A stretch of DNA of 64,000 nt from Brucella gallinifaecis (GCF_006476605.1 NZ_ML636800.1:248001-312000); one strand, 5' to 3'; positions 18,444-27,065 are shown, counted from the stretch's first letter. A program made the numbers and translations. The notes: generated by a model from the sequence alone, not told the origin.

Positions 18444-19043
18444 ATGAGCAATAGCTATATTGACGCCCTCAAAAAACGCCGCACGCAATATGCACTTGGT
18501 AAAAACCTCCCAATATCCAAGGATGCCGTTGCAGAACTGATCCGCGAAGCAGTCAAAAACTCCCCATCTTCCTTTAACTCGCAGAGTTCACGCGCTGTTA
18601 TCCTGTTTGGTGCTGAAAGTGACAAGCTTTGGAACATTGCAAAAGAAGAACTTCGCAAAATCGTTCCTGCTGATGCATTTGCTCAGACGGAAGCCAAGCT
18701 GGACAGCTTTGCGGCAGGTGCAGGTACTGTTCTGTTCTATGAAGATCAGGACGTTGTGAAAGGTCTTCAGGAACAGTTTGCACTTTATGCAGATAACTTC
18801 CCTGTCTGGTCGGAACAAGCTGGCGGCATGGCCCAGCTTTCGGTCTGGTCAGCACTTGCCAATGAAAATATCGGTGCCAGCCTTCAGCACTACAATCCAT
18901 TGATCGATGCTGAAGTTGCCAAGACCTGGGGCGTGCCATCGTCCTGGAAGCTGCGCGCCCAGATGCCCTTCGGATCGAATGAACAGCCATTTGGTGACAA
19001 AGAGTTCATGGACGACGCTCAGCGTTTTAAAGTCTTTGGATAA
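18444..19043 (+). CDS. Nitroreductase family oxidoreductase (Frm2/Hbn1-like)
   Basis: These FMN-dependent enzymes reduce nitro groups or fatty-acid/quinone-type substrates with NAD(P)H. The 199-residue product carries the family N-terminus (LKKRRTQYALGKNLPIS), then the FMN-binding SSFNSQSSRAVILFG, and a central WSEQAGGMAQLSVWSALANENIGASLQHYNPLID stretch typical of the Frm2-like nitroreductases. It has its own terminator, so it is monocistronic. CAGGAAA lies 8-10 nt before the ATG. The natural substrate is unknown. Confidence 0.85.
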   Translation: MSNSYIDALKKRRTQYALGKNLPISKDAVAELIREAVKNSPSSFNSQSSRAVILFGAESDKLWNIAKEELRKIVPADAFAQTEAKLDSFAAGAGTVLFYEDQDVVKGLQEQFALYADNFPVWSEQAGGMAQLSVWSALANENIGASLQHYNPLIDAEVAKTWGVPSSWKLRAQMPFGSNEQPFGDKEFMDDAQRFKVFG

Positions 19044-19062
19044 TCCATTGCAAATCAATATG

Positions 19063-19093
19063 AAAAGCGGCCAGGATTTCTGGCCGCTTTTTT
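19063..19093 (+). terminator. Rho-independent terminator of the nitroreductase gene
   Basis: GCGGCCAG (19067-) and CTGGCCGC (to 19087) form a stem with loop GATTT, followed by a T-run (TTTTTT). Confidence 0.85.
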
Positions 19094-19209
19094 ATTTGTA
19101 GCTAAATCTCTCTCACTATTGTGCCCCCTGCAAAATCAGAATCTATTATGATTGCGCTCATGAGAGTCGGCGTCCAGAAAAACGCACTCGAAACGCAATA
19201 AATATCGAT

Positions 19210-19236
19210 GATCACAGGCTTGCAAAACCTGTGATC
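19210..19236 (+). promoter_or_regulatory. Inverted repeat upstream of the orphan binding protein
   Basis: GATCACAGG and CCTGTGATC are perfect 9-bp arms with a 9-nt spacer, ending a few bases before the ribosome-binding site (GAGGGAAG) of the gene at 19253. The position suggests an operator or an RNA hairpin acting on translation; it lacks a T-run and is not a terminator. Confidence 0.5.
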
Positions 19237-19252
19237 TCCAGAGGGAAGAAGC

Positions 19253-20896
19253 ATGAAGATTACCGCTACAACACGCCTGACATGTTTAACTATTCCTGCT
19301 GCACTCGCATTGGCCCTGTGTCTTTCGGCATCACCTAAAGCCGTGGAAGCTGCAACACCGGCTGACACACTGGTGATCGCGATGAGCATTGATGACATTA
19401 TTTCGCTCGATCCGGCAGAGATTTTTGAAATCACCACATCGGAAATGCTGACCAGCACTTATGAGCGACTGGTCACGACCGATATAAAAGACCCAACAAA
19501 GATTATCCCGCAAATCGCCGAAAGCTGGACATTTTCAGACGATGGCAAATCGATCACATTCAAAATCCGTGACGGTTTGAAATTTGCATCGGGCAATCCG
19601 ATTACAGCCCAGGATGCCGCCTATTCCATTCAGCGTGCGATCAAGCTCGATAAAAGCCCTGCATTCATTCTGAGCCAGTTTGGAATTACACCCGATAATG
19701 TCGAGCAAAATGCTGTAGCCCTTGACGATAAAACATTTGTTTTCACGACCGGCAAGCCGTTTGCACCAAGCTTTGTCATGAACTGCCTGACATCCAGTGT
19801 TGCATCTATCGTTGACAGCAAGCTGGTCAAGGAACACGAGCAGAAAACGGAAAAAACCGATACCTATCCATATGAAACTGACTTTGGCTATGAATGGCTG
19901 AAAAACAATTATGCAGGGTCCGGCCCGTTCGCACTCAAGCAATGGCGTGCCAATGAAGTGTTGTTGCTTGAACGCAATGATAATTATTCCGACCCCAAGC
20001 CTGCGATGAAGCGTGTGATTTATCGTCATGTGAAGGAAGGCATGTCGCAACGGCTTTTGCTTGAAGCGGGCGACATTGATATCGCACGCAATCTGGAACC
20101 CGGTGACATTGAACAACTGGCAAAAGACAGCAAATTCAGCGTTATCAATGCTCCCAAGGGGCGTGTCTATTATCTGTCGATGAACCAGAATGTGCCAGAA
20201 CTGGCAAAGCCGGAAGTGCGTCAGGCGCTGAAATATCTCATTGATTATGACACGATTGAAAACACCCTGATCAAGGGAATTGGCCGTAAACACCAGTCAT
20301 TCCTGCCCGTTGGCATGTTTGGTGCCACAGATGACAAGCCATTCGACTACAATGTTGAAAAAGCCAAGGAACTGCTTGAAAAAGCAGGATTAAAGGACGG
20401 TATCAGTGTCACACTCGACGTCCGCAACAATCAGCCTTATGTCGGTATTGCTGAAAGCATTCAGCAGACAATGGCCAAGGCTGGTGTCAACATTGAAATT
20501 TTACAGGGCGACGGCAAATTGACAACCACGAAAGTGCGTGCACGCAAGCATCAGCTTGCTCTGGGCATCTGGGGTCCGGACTATTGGGATCCGCACACAA
20601 ATGCCGTTACTTTCACCAATAATCCAAACAATGGTGATGAAGTTAATCTGCGCACAACCGCCTGGCAGGCTTCTTGGGATATCCCCGAGCTGACCGCCGA
20701 GACTATGGCAGCGGCCGAAGAGCGCGACACCATCAAGCGCGAGGCCATGTATAAGGATATTCAGAAGAAGTTTCAGGAGACAAGCCCGATTGCTGTTATC
20801 TTTCAGCAAATCGAAACAGCTGTAACCGGTGCCAATGTGCACAACTTCGACATGGTGGCAGATGCAAACTACATTGCCACAGTAACAAAGGACTAA
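19253..20896 (+). CDS. Peptide/nickel-type ABC transporter substrate-binding protein (SBP_bac_5), orphan
   Basis: This is a periplasmic solute-binding protein of the oligopeptide family (DppA/OppA-like). A Sec signal peptide covers about residues 1-33 (cleavage after KAVEA). The mature part has the family motifs LDPAEIFEITTSEMLTSTYERL, AESWTFSDDGKSITFKIRDGLKFASGNPITA and YLIDYDTIENTLIKG. Length 547 residues is normal. No permease or ATPase gene is adjacent: upstream is a terminated nitroreductase gene, and downstream is a terminator followed by the convergent Anbu gene. It therefore works with a transporter encoded elsewhere or alone. GAGGGAAG gives a strong ribosome-binding site. Confidence 0.88.
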   Translation: MKITATTRLTCLTIPAALALALCLSASPKAVEAATPADTLVIAMSIDDIISLDPAEIFEITTSEMLTSTYERLVTTDIKDPTKIIPQIAESWTFSDDGKSITFKIRDGLKFASGNPITAQDAAYSIQRAIKLDKSPAFILSQFGITPDNVEQNAVALDDKTFVFTTGKPFAPSFVMNCLTSSVASIVDSKLVKEHEQKTEKTDTYPYETDFGYEWLKNNYAGSGPFALKQWRANEVLLLERNDNYSDPKPAMKRVIYRHVKEGMSQRLLLEAGDIDIARNLEPGDIEQLAKDSKFSVINAPKGRVYYLSMNQNVPELAKPEVRQALKYLIDYDTIENTLIKGIGRKHQSFLPVGMFGATDDKPFDYNVEKAKELLEKAGLKDGISVTLDVRNNQPYVGIAESIQQTMAKAGVNIEILQGDGKLTTTKVRARKHQLALGIWGPDYWDPHTNAVTFTNNPNNGDEVNLRTTAWQASWDIPELTAETMAAAEERDTIKREAMYKDIQKKFQETSPIAVIFQQIETAVTGANVHNFDMVADANYIATVTKD

Positions 20897-20900
20897 AAAT

Positions 20901-20932
20901 AATGGCCGGGTAATTTACAACCCGGCCATTTT
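20901..20932. terminator. Bidirectional terminator between the binding protein and Anbu genes
   Basis: AATGGCCGGG and CCCGGCCATT form a perfect 10-bp stem with loop TAATTTACAA, followed by TTT. It lies between convergent genes, and its last base meets the end of the Anbu gene. Confidence 0.85.
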
Positions 20933-21666
20933 CATTTCTCAAAACTGAACGAAGGTAGTTGCTCTAGTGCCGCCTTCAAGGCTTCAGACCAGCTTTCTGA
21001 GACTGTTTGATAATAGGGATCACTCGCTTCAAAACGCTTGTGTTCCCCCAGTTCAAAACTGTCTGCCGCATAGACCTGCATGTCGAGCGGCAAGCCAACA
21101 GACAGGTTTGCTTTCAGCGTTGAATCAAATGATACCAGCAGCAATTTCACGGCATCCTCAAAGCTCATATCCGGTTGATAAGCACGCACCAGAATTGGTT
21201 TTCCATATTTGTTTTCACCAATCTGGAAGAAGGGCGTATCTTCAGAACTTTCGATAAAATTTCCTTCCGGATAAATATAGAATAAGCGCGGCTGACCGCC
21301 TTTGATCTGCCCGCCAAGCACAAATGAAGCTCCAAAAGCATCGGCATTCTGGCCACCGGTTGCAGAGCTGCTTATTACTTCCTTGACTGTATCGCCAATC
21401 AGACGTGCGGCCTGAAACATCGAAGGGGCTTCAAATAAGGATGGATGACGGTCTTCCGGCGCTTTCATCCGCTCTTCAAGCAAGCTTGCAACCGCTTGCG
21501 TTGTCGCAAGATTGCCTGCCGACAAAAGGACCATCACCCGCTCACCGGGCTTTGTCCATGTCCGCATTTTTGAGAACTTGGAAATATTATCGAGGCCAGC
21601 ATTCGTCCGTGTATCCGACATGAATACAAGGCCGCGATCAATTTTCATTCCAACGCAATAGGTCAT
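20932..21666 (-). CDS. Anbu-type proteasome-like peptidase
   Basis: Anbu (also called bacterial proteasome homologue) is an N-terminal nucleophile hydrolase related to HslV and the 20S beta subunits. The start at ATG 21666 is chosen over the TTG one codon upstream because it places Thr directly after Met (MTYCVGMKID), so Met removal exposes a catalytic Thr1. Asp in FMSDTRTNAG (position 17 of the mature chain) and a Lys in KFSKMRTW (position 32) complete the proteasome active-site pattern. The length of 244 residues fits the family. It is the distal gene of a four-gene minus-strand cluster with a transglutaminase, an alpha-E protein and an ATP-grasp protein, the classic Anbu neighbourhood. Substrates are unknown. 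Confidence 0.92.
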   Translation of the reverse strand: MTYCVGMKIDRGLVFMSDTRTNAGLDNISKFSKMRTWTKPGERVMVLLSAGNLATTQAVASLLEERMKAPEDRHPSLFEAPSMFQAARLIGDTVKEVISSSATGGQNADAFGASFVLGGQIKGGQPRLFYIYPEGNFIESSEDTPFFQIGENKYGKPILVRAYQPDMSFEDAVKLLLVSFDSTLKANLSVGLPLDMQVYAADSFELGEHKRFEASDPYYQTVSESWSEALKAALEQLPSFSFEK

Positions 21667-21703
21667 CAATAGTTTCCGGCAGGCAAATCTTAAGTTGAAA
21701 TAA

Positions 21704-22501
21704 TCACTGCCCTACATTGATGTGGACCGCAAGACTTTCCACCGCTCCTCCAAGCCTTACACCGGATATCGGTGCTGCATCGCGATAATCCAAACCCGTC
21801 GCAAGTCGAACATAGCGATCATTGGGACAGACATTGTTGGCCGCATCAAACCCCACCCAGCCCAGACCATCGATATGCGCTTCGACCCAGGCGTGACTTG
21901 CGGTTTGCTCGTCTGTGTCTTCCATAAGCAGATAGCCAGAAACATAACGCGCCGGGATTTTCAATAACCGCGCCGCAGACAGAAAGATATGGCTATGATC
22001 CTGACAAACACCCTTTCCTGCCTCCAGTGCGCTTTCAGCATTGGTAGCAACACTGGTCGTACCGGGCATATATTCCACCGCCATATGAACCCTGTTCATC
22101 AGATCATGCAGCAATGCCAGCCGTTCTTGACCCGTGCCCAGATCATGTGTGAGTTCACGAATACGTTCTCCCGGCTGTGTCAATCGCGTTTCGCGCTCAA
22201 AAAGCCATAATGGAGCATATCCATAGACTGGCCCGAGAACACCAACACGATCTTCCACATCGACACGACCACTCGCAGTTATGATAATTTCGGTGATATT
22301 GCGGGCATGTTGAACAAGATCGGTTTTATTGCCAAAACCGTCAATATAGGAGACCTCCGGTTCTCCGCCTTCAATCTTCAATTCCCAATGTTTAACGAGT
22401 TGGCCGGGAAGAGTCGGTGGCCGCAGACGCAGACGCTGCACGGCATAAGGAACCGGGTTTCCATAACTATAATGGGAAACGTGCCGAATATTGAGCAACA
22501 A
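21704..22501 (-). CDS. Transglutaminase-like protein of the Anbu cluster
   Basis: The 265-residue protein has an N-terminal bacterial transglutaminase-like beta domain (about residues 1-80, MLLNIRHVSHYSYGNPVPYA) and a C-terminal papain-like core. The Cys is in GKGVCQDHSHIF, the His in ASHAWVEAHIDGLGW, and the Asp in VGFDAANN, so the catalytic triad is complete. It could be a protease, amidase or transglutaminase. The start appears to be TTG at 22501 with AGGTGAT 6 nt upstream. It lies 9 nt after the alpha-E gene and 37 nt before the Anbu gene. Confidence 0.88.
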   Translation of the reverse strand: MLLNIRHVSHYSYGNPVPYAVQRLRLRPPTLPGQLVKHWELKIEGGEPEVSYIDGFGNKTDLVQHARNITEIIITASGRVDVEDRVGVLGPVYGYAPLWLFERETRLTQPGERIRELTHDLGTGQERLALLHDLMNRVHMAVEYMPGTTSVATNAESALEAGKGVCQDHSHIFLSAARLLKIPARYVSGYLLMEDTDEQTASHAWVEAHIDGLGWVGFDAANNVCPNDRYVRLATGLDYRDAAPISGVRLGGAVESLAVHINVGQ

Positions 22502-22510
22502 GCAATCACC

Positions 22511-23452
22511 TCAATAGAAATTATAGGTTTCCGCGATCTCGTTGCCGAGCCGGTTGTTACGCGCAATGAACTCCGTCAGAAATTCATGCAGACCAATATC
22601 AAAAATAGCGCTGATATCCTGATTTTGCAGTGTCGCATAAATCTGTCTGGCCGTTTCATGACAGATATCGCTATCGCCATAATCCTTGGCAAGAAAGCTC
22701 AAATGCCCATTGATGCTCTGGTAGCAATGGTGGAGCGAGCGCGGCATACGTCCATTCAGAATGAGATAATCTGCAACATGCGCCGGACGATAATCCCCAT
22801 CATAGACCCACCGATAGGATCGATGTGCTGACACAGACCGCAGGATAGACTCCCATTGATAATTGTCGAGGGTCGTACCAACATAGGACACCGCAGGTAA
22901 TAACACGTAATATTTCACATCAAGAATACGGGCCGTATTATCGGCACGTTCAATAAATGTGCCAAGGCCTGCAAAATCAAAAATCTCATTGCGCAGCATC
23001 GTTCCATGAAACGCGCCGCGAATAAGAGCCGTTTCCCGCTTGATCTGGTCAAGCAGCGGAGGCAAGTCAGCCTCTTTCAACGGTTTGTATAATGATTTTT
23101 TCAAAACCATCCACGCTTCGTTGATACTTTCCCATGCCTCGCGCGTCAGCGCGGTTCGCACCATACGCCCGTTGGAGCGTGCTGTTTCCATACACGCCAT
23201 AACACTGGATGGATTATCCATATCGCGCAGCAGAAAATCAGCAACATTTGCTGCCTTATAAGCCTGATATTTCGCTGAGAATGACTGACTTGCGCCAGCC
23301 GATACCACGACCGAAGACCATTCTTCCGGTGCATCAGATGTTTTTGTAAGCGCCATACGCAGTCCCGCATCAACCAGACGTGCCATGTTTTCAGCACGCT
23401 CGATATAGCGAAACATCCAGTAAAGCCCGTTTGCCGTACGGCCAAGAAGCAT
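22511..23452 (-). CDS. Alpha-E domain protein (DUF403) of the Anbu cluster
   Basis: The 313-residue, largely helical protein matches the alpha-E family: MLLGRTANGLYWMFRYIERAENMARLVDAGLRMAL at the N-terminus, LGTFIERADNTARILDVKYYVLLP in the middle, and repeated E-R-A-(D/E)-N helices. Its biochemical role is unknown; it always keeps company with ATP-grasp and transglutaminase genes. It lies between those two here, with short gaps. Confidence 0.9.
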   Translation of the reverse strand: MLLGRTANGLYWMFRYIERAENMARLVDAGLRMALTKTSDAPEEWSSVVVSAGASQSFSAKYQAYKAANVADFLLRDMDNPSSVMACMETARSNGRMVRTALTREAWESINEAWMVLKKSLYKPLKEADLPPLLDQIKRETALIRGAFHGTMLRNEIFDFAGLGTFIERADNTARILDVKYYVLLPAVSYVGTTLDNYQWESILRSVSAHRSYRWVYDGDYRPAHVADYLILNGRMPRSLHHCYQSINGHLSFLAKDYGDSDICHETARQIYATLQNQDISAIFDIGLHEFLTEFIARNNRLGNEIAETYNFY

Positions 23453-23511
23453 AAATTTATTCCCCTTTGCACGCTCTGATCTTTACGCCAGCTGATGCGT
23501 GATATTTTACC

Positions 23512-24924
23512 TTAATCGTCGAGTACCCAGGTATCTTTCGTGCCGCCGCCCTGACTGGAATTTACAACCAGTGAGCCTTCTTTCAAAGCCACGCGCGTCA
23601 ATCCGCCCGGTGTGATCCGAATACGATCAGAGACCAGAACAAATGGCCTGAGATCGACATGACGTGGCGCAAGACCGCTTTCTGTGAAAATCGGAGTTGT
23701 GGAAAGTGCAAGCGTTGGCTGCGCAATATAGTTGCGCGGGCGCGCTTTCAACTTTTCAGCAAAGACATCACGCTCGGCTTTGGTTGCTGCCGGCCCAACC
23801 AGCATTCCATAACCACCCGATCCATGGACTTCCTTGACAACAAGATCGCCCAGATTATCAAGTACATAAGCAAGACTGTCAGGTTCCGAACAACGCCATG
23901 TCGGTACATTTTCAAGAATCGCTTTACGCCCGGTATAGAACTCAACAATCTCGGGCATGTAGGAGTATATCGCCTTATCGTCAGCTATACCTGTTCCCGG
24001 TGCATTGGCGATCGTAATATTACCGGCACGATAGACATCCATAATACCCGGAACGCCTAGGGTTGAATCGGGTCTGAATGTCAGCGGATCAAGAAAATCA
24101 TCATCAACCCGGCGATAAAGCACATCAATCCTGCGATAGCCCTTGGTTGTGCGCATGGCAACACGACCATCAACAACACGAAGATCACTGCCTTCCACCA
24201 ATTCGACGCCCATCTGATCGGCAAGGAAAGCATGTTCAAAATAGGCAGAATTATAAATACCCGGCGTCAGGACAGCGACAGTCGGCACGCCTTGCGTTCC
24301 GGGCGGCGCAACACTTGAAAGAGACTGACGCAATAATTGCGGATAATTTTCAACGGGCCGAACCTTGACGTTCTGAAACAGCTCTGGAAAAAGCTGCATC
24401 ATGGTTTCACGGTTTTCCAGCATATAGGAAACACCGGACGGCGTACGGGCATTGTCTTCAAGTACATAAAACTGATTTTCAGCCGTGCGCACAATATCAA
24501 CACCAATAATATGCGTATACACATTACCCGGTGGGCGGAAACCGATCATCTCCGGCAGAAACGCCTCATTATTGGTGATCAGCTCTTTTGGAATGCGCCC
24601 TGCCCGCACAATTTCCTGACGATGATAAATATCATCGAGAAAAGCATTCAGCGCCATAACCCGTTGCTCGATGCCCTGCGAAAGCTTCCGCCATTCCTGA
24701 CCAGATATAATACGCGGGATAATATCAAACGGAATAAGCCGCTCAGCCGCATCTTCATCGCCATAGACTGCAAATGTGATGCCGGTTTTGCGAAAAACGC
24801 TCTCGGCATCCTGCGTTTTTTGCAGAAGCTTATGCTGATCCTGCTCGTCGATCCACTGCTTGAGAAATTCATATGGCGGACGAACACCCCCGCCCTTATT
24901 AAGCATTTCATCAAATGGCGTCAC
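23512..24924 (-). CDS. Circularly permuted ATP-grasp protein of the Anbu cluster
   Basis: The protein belongs to the circularly permuted type 2 ATP-grasp family (COG2308), a predicted carboxylate-amine/thiol ligase. The GTG at 24924 (then TPFDEMLNKGGGVRPPYEFL) is taken as the start because AAGGGGAA lies 7-8 nt before it; an in-frame TTG at 24948 has no such site. Motifs include FDIIPRIISGQEWRKLSQGIEQRV, NARTPSGVSYMLENR and the nucleotide-loop-like VVKEVHGSGGYGMLVGP. Length 470 residues is normal. It is the first gene of the cluster. It may attach an amino acid or peptide tag, but that is inference from family. Confidence 0.9.
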   Translation of the reverse strand: MTPFDEMLNKGGGVRPPYEFLKQWIDEQDQHKLLQKTQDAESVFRKTGITFAVYGDEDAAERLIPFDIIPRIISGQEWRKLSQGIEQRVMALNAFLDDIYHRQEIVRAGRIPKELITNNEAFLPEMIGFRPPGNVYTHIIGVDIVRTAENQFYVLEDNARTPSGVSYMLENRETMMQLFPELFQNVKVRPVENYPQLLRQSLSSVAPPGTQGVPTVAVLTPGIYNSAYFEHAFLADQMGVELVEGSDLRVVDGRVAMRTTKGYRRIDVLYRRVDDDFLDPLTFRPDSTLGVPGIMDVYRAGNITIANAPGTGIADDKAIYSYMPEIVEFYTGRKAILENVPTWRCSEPDSLAYVLDNLGDLVVKEVHGSGGYGMLVGPAATKAERDVFAEKLKARPRNYIAQPTLALSTTPIFTESGLAPRHVDLRPFVLVSDRIRITPGGLTRVALKEGSLVVNSSQGGGTKDTWVLDD

Positions 24925-25056
24925 TGAATTCCCCTTGTTTTTGAGCAATAGTCCGCCTCAAATCAGAGAAATGCAAGTATGCTGATCATGCAAAAGTGCA
25001 AAGCAGGGTTGCGCAATTTCGTCGCGACACCATAAAGATTGATTGCGATAATTCGC

Positions 25057-25109
25057 GCACTTTAGCTGGGCCCACACTTTAGCTGGGCCCCCATACTTTA
25101 GGTAGGCCT
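25057..25109. repeat. Short tandem repeat, about three 17-bp units
   Basis: CACTTTAGCTGGGCCC occurs twice in tandem (from 25058 and 25075), and a degenerate third copy (ATACTTTAGGTAGGCC) follows from about 25093. The mogA stop codon lies inside the third copy, so the array starts at the very end of the gene and continues downstream. Confidence 0.75.
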
Positions 25110-25616
25110 ATGTGCCTTGACCACCGCAGGATCGGTTTCAATACGGCCAGCGCCAATAAGATCAAGGCAATACGGCACCGCAGGAAAAATCGCTTGCAAG
25201 GTCATGGCAATGGATACCGGCTTGCCCGGAAGGTTGAGAATAAAGGTCTTTCCGCGACTGCCTGCCGTCTGACGGGAAAGAATGGCAGTGGGAGTCTGCT
25301 CAAGACTTGCGCGGCGCATTTGCTCGCCAAAGCCCGGCAATTCCTTGTGAAGAACTGCCTTCATCGCTTCCGGCGTTTCGTCACGTGCACTGGGTCCGGT
25401 TCCTCCTGTCGTCAATATAAGATCGCATCCGATGTTATCTGAAAGATCAATCAGCGTATCGCGTACAGGCTCGATACCATCCGGTATCACGCGATAAATA
25501 GTTTCATAAGGTGTTATAATCGCAGATTTAAGCCAGTCTTGAATAGCCGGGCCACTCAAATCCTTATACTCACCGTGACTTGCGCGATCTGAAATTGTAA
25601 CAATGCCAATTTTCAC
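25098..25616 (-). CDS. mogA: Molybdopterin adenylyltransferase (MogA/MoaB family)
   Basis: MogA adenylates molybdopterin so that molybdate can be inserted to form molybdenum cofactor. The 172-residue protein starts MKIGIVTISDRASHGEYKDLSGPA and has the family active-site motif LTTGGTGPSARDETPEA near residues 70-86, plus the C-terminal NLPGKPVSI. No other molybdenum cofactor gene is in the window. It is a lone gene, and its 3' end runs into a small tandem repeat. Confidence 0.9.
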   Translation of the reverse strand: MKIGIVTISDRASHGEYKDLSGPAIQDWLKSAIITPYETIYRVIPDGIEPVRDTLIDLSDNIGCDLILTTGGTGPSARDETPEAMKAVLHKELPGFGEQMRRASLEQTPTAILSRQTAGSRGKTFILNLPGKPVSIAMTLQAIFPAVPYCLDLIGAGRIETDPAVVKAHRPT

Positions 25617-25925
25617 AATAATATCCCTTCCATTGTAAATTTCTCTTCGCTTATATTCATCCTGATCCTAAAGCCAATCGCGGAAAAATTTTCGAGACAA
25701 ATCCTTGAGATATTTAAATAAATAACTGATTTTATTATCAATACCCGAATTAACTATAAACATAATATTCTGTTTGTTAAACTTTTCGTAAACTTTGGAT
25801 TCAGCTTTGCACAATAGTCTTTAGCCAGCAATTTGCTTGAGGTGAGCATTGCGCGAGTTTTGGTTGATGGCGTTTTCGAGCTTATATTTAAAGCTCTGAT
25901 ACGCCTGGTTTTGTGTACGGGCATC
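25617..25925. other. Divergent intergenic region, no gene seen
   Basis: This AT-rich gap between mogA (minus) and the lysozyme gene (plus) must hold both promoters. The frame of the lysozyme is open back to 25833 but without a ribosome-binding site. No operator or hairpin stands out. Confidence 0.4.
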
Positions 25926-26981
25926 ATGCGTTTTACGATTGTGTCAGCGATTACCCTCGTCTGTACTGCTCTTGCGGGATGTACGTCGAGTACGGGCATA
26001 GATAATCTGATGCCGCAACCATCCGCTGACCTTACCGGTTCAGTGGCAAGACCGGTAGAACCGGCTATGAGCGCCGCAAGAACCTTACAATCCTTACCGT
26101 CTGAACCGCAGCAAGAAATTCTTGCATGGGCTGGACCAGTGCCGGATGCAGGTCCATTCAAAGCGACACCGCCTGCTCCAGTGGCTCAGAGTTCTGAACA
26201 AAGAACTGTCACGCCCGTTTCATTGCCAAAACCCGAAATCAAAGCATATCCACCTGTACGTTTGGCACCCGAACAGCGTCATCGCATTTACAGCCAGCGT
26301 TTTCGGGATGCGAAACCAATCAATTTTGGCAAAACCTCTCCACGCCGCCACGCCGTACACGGGGTCGATGTCTCTCGCTGGCAGGGTAATATTGATTGGG
26401 CAACTCTGCGCAAAAACGGTGCGAATTTTGCTTATATTAAAGCAACAGACGGCGGCGACCATCTTGATCCAATGTTTCGTAAAAACTGGCGTGATGCAAA
26501 AGCTGCCGGTATGAAACGTGGTGCATATCACTTCTTTTACTGGTGCCGCGTAGCAAGCCAGCAAGCCAACTGGTTTATTCGTAATGTCCCGAAGGATCCT
26601 GATGCATTACCACCCGTGATCGATGTTGAATGGAACGGGGATTCCTCATGCAAACGCCGTCCGTCTCCGGCACAGGTCCGTGAAAAAATGCAGGTATTCA
26701 TGGATGCGCTTGAACGCCATTACGGCAAGCGTCCTATCATCTATACCGCACCCGATTTTTATGACGACAATCTCAAAGGTGCGTTCACTGATTATCCGTT
26801 CTGGTTGCGTGCAGTCGCACAGCACCCTTCCAAAGTCTATCCCGGGCGCCGCTGGCTATTCTGGCAATATTCAGGATCAGGCCTGTCCCAAGGTGTTGAT
26901 GGCAAGATTGACCTGAATGTTTTTCATGGAAATGAAGATCAATGGCACAAATTTATACAACGTTATGCCAGTTCGTCTTAA
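25926..26981 (+). CDS. GH25 lysozyme lipoprotein
   Basis: GH25 enzymes are N-acetylmuramidases that cut peptidoglycan. The ATG at 25926 gives MRFTIVSAITLVCTALAGC, a lipoprotein signal with lipobox LAGC, so the mature protein would be lipidated at Cys19. A Pro-rich linker of about 110 residues follows. The GH25 domain starts near HAVHGVDVSRWQGNIDW and includes FAYIKATDGGDHLDP, AGMKRGAYHFFYW and the catalytic DVEWNG stretch. Length is 351 residues. An in-frame longer start upstream would destroy the signal peptide and is rejected. It is monocistronic with its own terminator. It could act in growth, division or a secretion system; context does not say. Confidence 0.9.
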   Translation: MRFTIVSAITLVCTALAGCTSSTGIDNLMPQPSADLTGSVARPVEPAMSAARTLQSLPSEPQQEILAWAGPVPDAGPFKATPPAPVAQSSEQRTVTPVSLPKPEIKAYPPVRLAPEQRHRIYSQRFRDAKPINFGKTSPRRHAVHGVDVSRWQGNIDWATLRKNGANFAYIKATDGGDHLDPMFRKNWRDAKAAGMKRGAYHFFYWCRVASQQANWFIRNVPKDPDALPPVIDVEWNGDSSCKRRPSPAQVREKMQVFMDALERHYGKRPIIYTAPDFYDDNLKGAFTDYPFWLRAVAQHPSKVYPGRRWLFWQYSGSGLSQGVDGKIDLNVFHGNEDQWHKFIQRYASSS

Positions 26982-26986
26982 TAAAA

Positions 26987-27014
26987 AAGCTCATCCCTTC
27001 AGTGGGATGAGCTT
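26987..27014 (+). terminator. Terminator of the lysozyme gene
   Basis: AAGCTCATCCC and GGGATGAGCTT form perfect 11-bp arms with a 6-nt loop, 6 nt after the stop codon. Confidence 0.8.
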
Positions 27015-27018
27015 CGTT

Positions 27019-27050
27019 AGAGCGCGTTTCGATCTGGTTGAACCAGATCG
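27019..27050 (+). repeat. Intergenic palindromic repeat, family B, copy 1
   Basis: The sequence reads AGAGCGCGTTTC followed by the palindrome GATCTGGTTGAACCAGATC. Relatives are at 28316-28346 and 42238-42276 (both in reverse orientation). It lies between convergent lysozyme and metA genes and may also help end metA transcription. Confidence 0.75.
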
Positions 27051-27065
27051 GATCATGCTTTAAAA

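Noticed and set aside
20932-21666. Anbu gene considered as HslV
   Set aside because: No HslU neighbour, longer than HslV, and the surrounding ATP-grasp/alpha-E/transglutaminase genes are the Anbu context.
25057-25109. Tandem repeat considered as a small CRISPR array
   Set aside because: Units are 17 bp with no spacers and no cas genes nearby.
25833-25925. Longer lysozyme start at 25833
   Set aside because: It would put 31 residues before a clear lipoprotein signal peptide and has no ribosome-binding site.
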